Of a stretch of 64,000 bases of DNA, positions 51,601 through 60,029 are shown piece by piece (positions within the stretch are counted from its first letter, which is position 1; each line of letters starts with the position of its first letter). Source of the stretch: Symsagittifera roscoffensis (taxonomy: Eukaryota; Xenacoelomorpha; Acoela; Convolutidae); NCBI RefSeq assembly GCF_963678635.1, contig NC_087062.1:61855584-61919583 (forward strand). Direction: 5' to 3'. The notes below the pieces were generated by a model. That model was not told the DNA's origin. It did no database searches and saw only the letters and a program-made list of their open reading frames with translations. Made by a program: the position numbers and the translations under genes.

Positions 51601-54600
51601 TTGTTAATGCACTGAACCTAACAAGAAATCAAAGTCAAACCGCGAAAATTCCAAATTGAGCGTTAACAACTTTCAGACTTTTTCCTGAAAAAAAAAAAAA
51701 ACAAAAAAAATCAGCAAAACCTACATAATATTCCTCACTACGTTCATTACTTAGGCACTTTTGGAAAGTTGTGAGTAGTATTTATCAAAACTCGAATTTT
51801 TTGGCGCCTTCAGAACAATTTACTGGCCAATGAACAAAAACGGGTGACATAAAATAGTATATCAAGAATGTAGTCAGGGGGTCGAACTCCTGAGGTGGAG
51901 TTGGGGGGATAGGGAGGTTGGCTTTTGCCTCTTCCCCCTTATGTCGATAGTGCCACAAGAGTAGCCTTTCAGCGTAGCCTAAACATCTTTTTTCCAAAAT
52001 TTAGCCTGTTTCATTAGTTAGTAATCCTAAATTTAACACAGGCAAAGCTTTGCTTCGCAAACACTAGCGAGAACTGGGAAAAAAAGCAGCTCATTAAAGC
52101 AATAAGAAAAATTAGAAATAAGCCTCGAATTAGTAACAAAAAAAAGGCTACGTCTCGGATCCCAACCTGCGACCTAGAGATTATGAGTCTCATACACTAA
52201 CCACTCAGCCGAAAACGCTCGATAGGTTACAAATACTAGCCATAAATAAAGCAGAGAAGAGATGCTATGGAATTTCCACTGCTACAGTCAAAATTCCAAA
52301 TAAGTGAGCACTTTTAATGAACTCTTTTATTTGCGAGATAGGTTAGAAAAAAGAAGGTTCGTAATAATACACTTTTCTCCCTGGAGTAGCCGGAAAAGTT
52401 ATAAGCTATATTGACGCATTTTTCACGTCGCGGCAAATTCTTTAAGAATGGCATAACCTGGCTAAAAGACAGATTTAAAGTGTCAAGAACATACGAACAC
52501 CGAACTTATTCAACGTTTTCAACTTTCGAATTTCAAAAAAAAATTCAAACTACAAGTTTCGTACAAACATTTTTCATTTGCAAAAAAAAACATCCACCTG
52601 ACAGTTGGAACAGAGTAAAGAACGCAAGGAAACAGAAAACATACCCAATCGAAGATTGGGAAAGAGTGAACATAAAAAAACACTTTGTTGAAAAAATCTC
52701 ATCTTTCGAATTTCAAAGGAAAATAGATACCCTTTAAGCTCTTTGTAATTCTAGAACAATTTATGATTGGCGCTTTTTTGATAACATTATTCCAACTTGA
52801 GAAAACTGGATCAACAGGTAAAGTTTTTATTCCGCTGGAAATCTAAAAATAAAATTCCACTTTCGAAACTAGAAGTAGTTTACGTTTTTTGCGCTATAAC
52901 CACGTTCGTATTTGGAGAGTGCTATTTACGTCACTTTCAGCCGATGAATTTCGATTGAACTCAAAATATACCTGAGTGCATCAACATTTTAAGTCTTTTT
53001 CCTGAAAAACAAATCAGCAAGACTTATATAAGAGTCTTCACTACTATGTTCATTACTCTAAAAAACTGAAATGTTTTTTGTTAAAAACTTACAAATTTTA
53101 AAGAAAAAATATATATCACCTTAAAACTCTTTGCATTTTAAGAACAGTTTATGATTGAAGCTTTATTTGATAAAATTAACCCAAATTGAGAAATCTAAAT
53201 TAAATTTCACTTTCGATACTGGAAGTCGTTCACGCTTTTTCGCAGATGAAAAAGTAATGAAATCAAAAAAGCTAATAATATATATCTCCTCCAACTCCTC
53301 CTACGATCAGAACATCTCCAGCTCCGCAATGGGCCATCGCACGCTCTAAGCACAACTCAGCAATCTAACAAACTAACAAGTTACCCTTTAAACTGGTAGG
53401 GCGACAATTCGTTACAAGCGACAATTCGTAACAAGGCATTGGAAAGCAGAATACGCTTGCTCTGCTTCGCTCCGCTGCGCTTACATCCGGCACGAGAGGA
53501 ATACTGCGTGTGAATCAGTGTTCCCCGCTTAATCTACTGTTACAAATTGTCGCCTCACGTTTTAACTAAAGATACGAAAAGCCTTCGTGCGAACAAAACT
53601 ATTCTTACCACCTCAAAGCCGGTTTCAGGTGGAGGATGTACACTTGGTTCTGTTTCGCAATTTTAATCAACTAGTTAACCAGCCAGAGGCCTAACCTAGA
53701 GGATAATTAATTAAGATTAACTAAGCTATGGCTATTCTACAAGAGCTCACCTTACAAAAAACAGCCCACGTGCAATTTGAACCCTCAATCATATGATTGC
53801 TGGGCACCATCGCTACCCATTCGCCAAAAATTTTGTGGCGTTATGACGCGAAGGTAGTGATGGTTTCCAGCAACATGATTGCGGGTTCAAATCGCACGCG
53901 CGCTGCAAATAATAAGGTGAGCTCTCGTAAGATAACCATAAATTTGACCAGATTTGCAACAAAAAAAACATAGCCAACTGACAGTTGGAAAAGAGTAATG
54001 AACGCAATGAAACTGAAACAAAACCTGACTTTTGAATTTCGAAAAAAATAGATGGAATTAAAACTCTTTGAATTTGTAGAACAATTTATGATAGACGCTT
54101 ATTTGTTAAAACTAACCCATTTGAAAAAATTGCATCAATAGGCGAAACTTTTATTTCACTGGGATATCTGATAATTAATTTCCTTTTTCGAAATTAGAAG
54201 TCGATCACATTATTCGTGACCTTTAGATTCATGCTATTCGATAGTGGATTTTGCTTTCCCTTAAACATTGTTAATGCACTGAACCTAACAAGAAATCAAA
54301 GTCAAACCGCGAAAATTCCAAATTGAGCGTTAACAACTTTCAGACTTTTTCCTGAAAAAAAAACAAAAAAAAATCAGCAAAACCTACATAATATTCCTCA
54401 CTACGTTCATTACTTAGGCACTTTTGGAAAGTTGTGAGTAGTATTTATCAAAACTCGAATTTTTTGGCGCCTTCAGAACAATTTACTGGCCAATGAACAA
54501 AAACGGGTGACATAAAATAGTATCAAGAATGTAGTCAGGGGGTCGAACTCCTGAGGTGGAGTTGGGGGGATAGGGAGGTTGGCTTTTGCCTCTTCCTCCT

Positions 54601-57600
54601 TATGTCGATAGTGCCACAAGAGTAGCCTTTCAGCGTAGCCTAAACATCTTTTTTCCAAAATTTAGCCTGTTTCATTAGTTAGTAATCCTAAATTTTAACA
54701 CAGGCAAAGCTTTGCTTCGCAAACACTAGCGAGAACTGGGAAAAAAAGCAGCTCATTAAAGCAATAAGAAAAATTAGAAATAAGCCTCGAATTAGTAACA
54801 AAAAAAGGCTACGTCTCGGATCCCAACCTGCGACCTAGAGATTATGAGTCTCATACACTAACCACTCAGCCGAAAACGCTCGATAGGTTACAAATACTAG
54901 CCATAAATAAAGCAGAGAAGAGATGCTATGGAATTTTCACTGCTACAGTCAAAATTCCAAATAAGTGAGCACTTTTAATGAACTCTTTTATTTGCGAGAT
55001 AGGTTAGAAAAAAGAAGGTTCGTAATAATACACTTTTCTCTCTGGAGTAGCCGGAAAAGTTATAGGCTATATTGACGCATTTTTCACGTCGCGGCAAATT
55101 CTTTAAGAATGGCATAATCTGGCTTAAAGACAGATTTAAAGTGTCAAGAACATACGAACGCCGAACTTATTCAACGTTTTCAACTTTCGAATTTCAAAAA
55201 AAAATTCAAACTACAAGTTTCGTACAAACATTTTTCATTTGCAAAAAAAAAACATCCACCTGACAGTTGGAACAGAGTAAAGAACGCAAGGAAACAGAAA
55301 ACATAGCCAATCGAAGATTGGGAAAGAGTGAACATAAAAAAAACACTTTAATGAAAAAATCTCATCTTTCGAATTTCAAAGGAAAATAGATACCCTTTAA
55401 GCTCTTTGTAATTCTAGAACAATTTATGATTGGCGCTTTTTTGATAACATTATTCCAATTTGAGAAAACTGGATCAACAGGTAAAGTTTTTATTCCGCTG
55501 GAAATCTAAAAATAAAATTCCACTTTCGAAACTAGAAGTAGTTTACGTTTTTTGCTCTATAACCACGTTCGTATTTGGAGAGTGCTATTTACGTCACTTT
55601 CAGCCGATGAATTTCGATTGAACTCAAAATATACCTGAGTGCATCAACATTTTAAGTCTTTTTCCTGAAAAACAAATCAGCAAGACTTATATAAGAGTCT
55701 TCACTACTATGTTCATTACTCTAAAAAACTGAAATGTTTTTTGTTAAAAACTTACAAATTTTAAAGAAAAAATATATATCACCTTCAAACTCTTTGCATT
55801 TTAAGAACAGTTTATGATTGAAGCTTTATTTGATAAAATTAACCCAAATTGAGAAATCTAAATTAAATTTCACTTTCGATACTGGAAGTCGTTCACGCTT
55901 TTTCGCAGATGAAAAAGTAATAAAATCAAAAAAGCTAATAATATATATATATATATACATATATATACATATATATATACATATATATACATATATATAC
56001 ATATATATACATATATATACATATATATACATAAATATACATATATATACATATATATACAAAGGCATTAATATGTATGAATGCACATCTGTAGTTATTG
56101 GAGCATTTTAAAACTTTTCCTGGAAAACAAAAAAAATCACCAAGACCTATATAAGAGTCTTCACTACGCTCATAACTCTTAACAATTCTGGACTGGAATT
56201 GAAATCGGGACATTTGTCGTCCCATGCATGTAGGTTATCTCTATGCTAAAACAACAACGGACATAGCTGACCCATACATGTGGGTTATCTCTATGCTAAA
56301 ATAGCTAAACCTACAGCGGATCTTGATATGCTGAAAAAGCAAGTAAATTGCCAAAAACTGTGTATAACAGGTAAGAATTCTAGTACCCGGTTGCAAAGCC
56401 AGTGCTTATCGCAAGGCAAATCAAAACTGTAGCTACAAGTTTTATCACCCTTCTAACAAGAAAAATTTTGTAGTGCCTGTTTCAAGCCCCTTGCTGATAG
56501 TAAGGGTATCTGAAGTACCAGGCTGCTGTGCATAGAGCTGGAACAAGACGTACCATAGTTATGTTTGCAGGTAGAGGTGTTTTTTCGACTTGGTATTGCT
56601 TATTTGTGCGTACTTTGCGCAGAACCACTTAAAGTCTCCAAAAGCATTAAGAATTACTTTAACCGACTCAATGAACTACTTCTTTGGGAAACACTTCAAC
56701 TTTTGAATTTTCAAGAATAACAATTATGACCGATATGAAAGAAGAAATATGATCCCGAATACAAAATTCCTCCCTATTTTCTGTGGTCTAAACAATAATA
56801 CTTTAGTCTCTTATCTAGCTGAAAATGTCATTAAGTATATTTGACAACTCTTAATGACTTTAGTACCCGGACGACTTCTTTTGACACAGAGAAAACTATT
56901 TCGCAATTTTTATTAGGTCTGTTAACAGCTGAAGTATACAACTTTGTATGAGCTGTCTTTTCGGTACCTGACTCAGAATTAAAAAAAAAATACACCCGAA
57001 TACAACGTAAATTCCCTCTACGTGGTTGGGAGAAGAAAGGTTTCAGAAGTCTAATTTCAGGTTAGAAGACATTTGCTTTAGCAGAGTAATATGTCAATTT
57101 GAAATCCAACCCAACCTTACCTGTTACTTCGATGAGCATAGCAAACACTGTTTCCTGAAGAGAGAAGCACAAATCCGACTTCGAATATTTTCCACTTTTC
57201 AGCCAGTTGTTGGCCCTGTCTTCAATGAAACTCAGCAGACCTAAAAATAGGTGGATATATTAAACACATCACAAACAACAGAATAGCAAGGAGCTCAACG
57301 ACATGCCAGAACAAATGATGTTTTAAAACAATCAAAAGAAGCATGACACAATTGGACACATGAAACCACAAGAATAAAATATTCAAAGCAATGCCTTTAT
57401 AACCATTAATAGAAAATCGTACTCAACAGCACTACGTCGACTTCGTTCTTATCGTGCTTTGGCTGCTTCTTTATGTTGTCATAATTCAAACACTATTACC
57501 TGAAAATGACACATCCATGCCCTTCACAATGTAAGGCAACTCCAACAACTGCTTGCCTTGTTTCGCCATCTGCTCAATGTTGTAGCCTGGACTGGGATCA

Positions 57601-58455
57601 TTAGACAGTTTCAGCACTCGGGCAAATCTGTCCAGGCAGTTACCAACAGCTATATCAATTGTCTCTCCGAATATCTGGTATCTATTCTGCGAATACGCTA
57701 TCACTTGAGTATTTCCGCCACTTACGTAGAGAATAACCGGCTTGTTTGCTCCTAAAAATTAATTTCTGAGGGGAAAATAGCAACCAACCAAATTGATTTT
57801 TCAGAGATCTAGCAACCACAAAAAATTAATATTATCGAAAATTGATGTCAAGCCTTTTTGAAATCTTCGTTGAGTGAAGTTCGGAGTTTTGTCCGCTTTT
57901 CGAGTTTTTTTTAAGTTGCAGATGGTTCTAGAGCCGAGTTTTTAGAAGTATTGTTTATTTGGATCGGTTAGATCTCCTTAGAATCGGTTGGATCGGTTGG
58001 ATCTCCTTAGAAGTATTGTTTATTTGGATCGGTTAAAATTTGGAAGTCAAACACCAATACGTTTTCTCATCCTGCAAGGACAAACTGATACCTGTGATGA
58101 GACGGCCCATTTCTATGTGACCCACACAATGGTTCACACCTATGATCGGTATATTGAAGATCTGTGCCAATGTCCTAGCCACAACGGCAACAGTAACTAG
58201 AGGTCCCCCCATGCCTGGTCCTTTGGTGTACGCAATTGCGTCTATCTTATCAAACGACAACTCGGCTTTCTGCAAAGCCTCTTCCAATATAGGCATTATC
58301 CATTGCTGGTGGTGTCTCGCCGTTTCTCTCGGAATGAATCCTTCTCCCGGTGGTGTAATGTATGTGTGTCGAGGATTCGATAACACTTCTCCGTCTCTGA
58401 TGATTCCGATACCAATTTTGTTTGCACTGCCTTCAAATCCGATAATAGTGGGCAT
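36638..58455 (-). CDS. OSGEP: OSGEP/Kae1, tRNA N6-threonylcarbamoyladenosine synthase catalytic subunit
   Basis: Exons: 58455-58092, 57751-57500, 57240-57121, 37357-37219 and 36770-36638 (stop TGA), phases 1,1,1,2. The product is 335 residues, the same length as human OSGEP. In the KEOPS complex it transfers the threonylcarbamoyl group to A37 of ANN-decoding tRNAs. The ASKHA-type fold is complete: the N-terminal phosphate loop [12 protein letters not shown]; metal ligands His109 and His113 in [63 protein letters not shown]; and the final metal-ligand Asp in [12 protein letters not shown]. The start MPTIIGFEG matches the cytosolic form; the open frame upstream has no ATG. Intron 3 is 19.8 kb and filled with a tandem array whose unit carries truncated exon 4 copies. 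Confidence 0.96.
38714..38961 (-). repeat. tRNA-Met-like SINE inside the OSGEP-intron unit (first of seven)
   Basis: Minus strand: CGGCTGAGTGGTTAGTG, GAGACTCATAATCTC (CAT in anticodon position), GTCGCAGGTTGGGATCC (B-box-like), GAGACGTAGCC, then poly-A-like stretches to CGAAGCAAAGCTTTGCCTG. The same SINE recurs at the same place in each of the other six units, because it was copied with the unit and not inserted seven times. Confidence 0.85.
39971..40025 (-). pseudogene. Truncated OSGEP exon 4 copy 1 (decoy)
   Basis: Identical to the first 55 bases of true exon 4 (37357-37303) and preceded by the same acceptor (GAGTTGTGCTTAG). The copy breaks off after GTTGG, where the next unit's AGGAGATATATATTATTAG gives an in-frame TAG. 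It has no donor site at the break. Confidence 0.93.
42633..42687 (-). pseudogene. Truncated OSGEP exon 4 copy 2 (decoy)
   Basis: Same 55-base fragment and acceptor as the copy at 39971, in the next unit, with the same break and in-frame TAG. Confidence 0.93.
45296..45350 (-). pseudogene. Truncated OSGEP exon 4 copy 3 (decoy)
   Basis: Same fragment, acceptor and break as the copy at 39971. It begins the second higher-order block. Confidence 0.93.
47962..48016 (-). pseudogene. Truncated OSGEP exon 4 copy 4 (decoy)
   Basis: Same fragment, acceptor and break as the copy at 39971. Confidence 0.93.
50625..50679 (-). pseudogene. Truncated OSGEP exon 4 copy 5 (decoy)
   Basis: Same fragment, acceptor and break as the copy at 39971. 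Confidence 0.93.
53291..53345 (-). pseudogene. Truncated OSGEP exon 4 copy 6 (decoy, first met by the polymerase)
   Basis: Same fragment, acceptor and break as the copy at 39971. In transcription order this is the first of the six decoys after exon 3. The seventh unit ends at the microsatellite and has no further exon copy beyond it. Confidence 0.93.
55940..56061. repeat. (TATATACA)n microsatellite at the distal end of the OSGEP array
   Basis: Alternating TA with regular C insertions (ATATATACAT repeated), ~120 bp, with one interruption (ACATAAATATAC). It starts exactly where the array unit ends (GCTAATAATATATAT). Confidence 0.95.
56100..57120. other. Unique part of OSGEP intron 3 beyond the array
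   Basis: It starts with a fragment of the long dispersed family (AAGACCTATATAAGAGTCTT, then CACTACGCTCATAACTCT), as inside the units. It then holds two copies of ATGTAGGTTATCTCTATGCT / ATGTGGGTTATCTCTATGCT about 50 bp apart near 56227 and 56278. The rest shows no gene or named repeat. Confidence 0.5.
57944..58035. repeat. Short tandem duplication next to OSGEP exon 1
   Basis: AGAAGTATTGTTTATTTGGA then TCGGTTA occurs at 57944-57970 and 58009-58035 (offset 65). Between them GATCGGTTGGATC and GATCTCCTTAGAA are also repeated. It lies in intron 1, 57 bases from the exon 1 donor. Confidence 0.85.
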
Positions 58456-59469
58456 CGTCGCGCCAATAGAAAACGTTTCAGCAAATAATTTCAAATCAAC
58501 GGCAAAAGAATCTGAGATCAAACTAGATAAATGGTCAAGGCAGTTGTAATATCAAGTTACAGTTCACAGCAGATATTTGTCTGAAAAAACACCACTTTTT
58601 CGCACATAATAAACTGATTTTGTTCATTCTCAACAGCACACTAGTATTGACGTAACTTAGCCAGGCCTAGTTGTAATTAAGCAACGAAGGTGCAACTAGA
58701 TGTATCTTAATGTGGTTGTATCCATTCGCTTAGCCAGAATAAAAATCAGGAGTCCCCGAAAGCATTGAATTAAGCAAAGACACCAGTCGAGTTATGCAGT
58801 CGTATTTGATGAGAAGAAAAATTTTTAATTCCACGCCAGCTTAACTGACTAGCAGATTTTGCAGTAAAAATTTTAATTAAAATAGGAATGTATTCAGATA
58901 GAGCACCAGCTAATCTAGGCGAAATAATCTAAAACTAAGTTAAATATTCAGACAAAATTTGTGTGAAAAAAGACAATGCTCTCAACAGAAGATTCCAATA
59001 GCACATTAAACATCATACTTATAGCTTTGGCAAATCCGAATTAATGCACAATATTCATATTTCATGATCACAGGATCCATAAGCCATATCAAGTACCATT
59101 TCACTATCTAAGCTTTCTACGTTTAACGCGTTCAACGTGTCCATAGCGGTAGCAACCTTCACCAAAATAGCAGCTTTGCATAATATTTTAATGCGACTTT
59201 GCACTGAAGTTTCGCAAAACTGAAAATCATTAATTAGAAACAAATCTTAATCATTATCGACACCACAGCACTTCTGATGTTTCGAAACATATTTGATCAA
59301 ATATTATCACTTAACAACCAGCAGCAAATTGCTCAAAATCAGTTCACAGTCGGAAATTAAACAAATTGAGATCCAAAGGTAAAAGAACTCAGTTCAGCAT
59401 AAAAAACCAGAATTTACAACTTGAAGAAAGTGACGAATGAAAAAATGAGTCTACGCCTGTATCTAATTA
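58456..59469. other. Intergenic: OSGEP 5' flank and ZFYVE1-like 3' flank
   Basis: About 1 kb that should contain the OSGEP promoter. No clear core-promoter motif is seen. It contains the orphan exon-like frame at 59055-59220. Confidence 0.45.
59055..59220 (-). other. Orphan terminal-exon-like open frame
   Basis: On the minus strand an acceptor (TAATTAATGATTTTCAG) is followed by 54 open codons and TGA. Codon composition looks less AT-driven than the surroundings: RIKILCKAAILVKVATAMDT, then VESLDSEMVLDMAYG. It cannot replace the ZFYVE1-like last exon in phase 1 without an early stop. I do not recognise it. It may be a lone exon of an unseen gene or a chance frame. Confidence 0.25.
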
Positions 59470-59705
59470 TTAGGAGAAAGTTCCATTCTTGTAGCACATG
59501 GCACACACACGCACCGGATAGTCCCATCCCCTGATGGGAACTGGCACCCGGTGGGGGGAGCAGGGATCGCACACACCGTTGCCACAACATCTGCAGTGGT
59601 GGAATCGGAACTTGGCAGGGTCGAAGGGCTGATCGCAACAGTTACACTTCTTCAGTTTGAAATCCTCCACCCAATAAGCTGGTCTAGTGTAGTCCAATAC
59701 AGTCG
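59470..59705 (-). CDS. ZFYVE1: ZFYVE1/DFCP1-like protein, last exon (C-terminal FYVE finger), partial
   Basis: One exon, acceptor TTGCTTGTAG, phase 1, stop TAA at 59470-59472; 78 codons after the junction. ZFYVE1 (DFCP1) is an ER/Golgi and omegasome protein that binds PI3P through two tandem C-terminal FYVE fingers. This exon matches the second one: RPAYWVEDFKLKKCNCC, FHHCRCCGNGVCDPC (the R-x-HHC-x-CG type core) and RGWDYPVRVCAMCYKNG followed by the stop. Eight Cys/His ligands can be counted. The upstream exons (first FYVE finger, GTPase-like N-terminus) are not visible between here and 64000 and probably lie outside, beyond the tandem array. Confidence 0.85.
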
Positions 59706-59739
59706 CTACAAGCAATACGTTTTCAAAGTACGTTAAGAC

Positions 59740-59790
59740 GCAAAGGCGAATCGGAGCTTCACGCATCTCGTGCTAACGAAAAAAATCCAA
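59740..59790 (+). repeat. Dispersed GCGAATCGGAGCTTCAC repeat
   Basis: AAAGGCGAATCGGAGCTTCA then CGCATCTCGTGCTAACG. It is a decayed copy of the family at 1078 and 19396, within 40 bp of the ZFYVE1-like acceptor. Confidence 0.5.
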
Positions 59791-60029
59791 GAAGATTATT
59801 GAAAAGACTTTGTAAAAAAACATGCATTTAGATTAACTCAAAGTCGATCAAAAATTGCAAAACCTACACGCCGAATATAATAAAAACCAGATCAAATTAA
59901 CATCCTCACTTCAAATAGACTAAGTTAAGATCCTCCACTCCAGCGTTCAATTTAAATTAAACTAGCGTTTAACGCACCTCCAGTGCTTCGAAATTTTTCG
60001 ACAACTCATGAAAAACCGCATATATTGGA

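Larger units (their letters stand above)
37303..55950. repeat. Seven-copy ~2.66-kb tandem array in OSGEP intron 3, with trimeric higher-order pattern
   Basis: Units begin at CCAACTCCTCCTACGATCAG: 37303, 39971, 42633, 45296, 47962, 50625 and 53291; the last ends in a TA-rich microsatellite at ~55940. Unit lengths are 2662-2668. Units are nearly identical except for indels and scattered substitutions. Each unit contains 55 bp of OSGEP exon 4, the adjacent part of intron 3, a tRNA-Met-like SINE on the minus strand, and two members of the long dispersed family. Shared variants group units 1/4/7, 2/5 and 3/6. Short open frames that recur in each unit (61-108 codons) are repeat frames, not genes. 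Confidence 0.95.

Noticed and set aside
38488-54658. Recurrent 60-108-codon open frames (61-residue frame at 38488, 41153, 46478, 49144 and others) as a tandem gene family
   Set aside because: They recur only because the intronic unit is tandemly repeated, and lengths change with single-base indels. Neighbouring units break the same frame differently, and composition is that of SINE and AT-rich sequence.
37303-55950. CRISPR-like array
   Set aside because: Units are 2.66 kb with no short spacers, in a spliced eukaryotic gene.
55818-56225. Ile/Tyr-rich open frames on both strands
   Set aside because: These are translations of the TA-rich microsatellite.
58033-58521. OSGEP start 22 codons upstream, giving a mitochondrial-like leader
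   Set aside because: The upstream extension has no ATG (it opens with TTG). The family start MPTIIGFEG at 58455 gives exactly the expected length.
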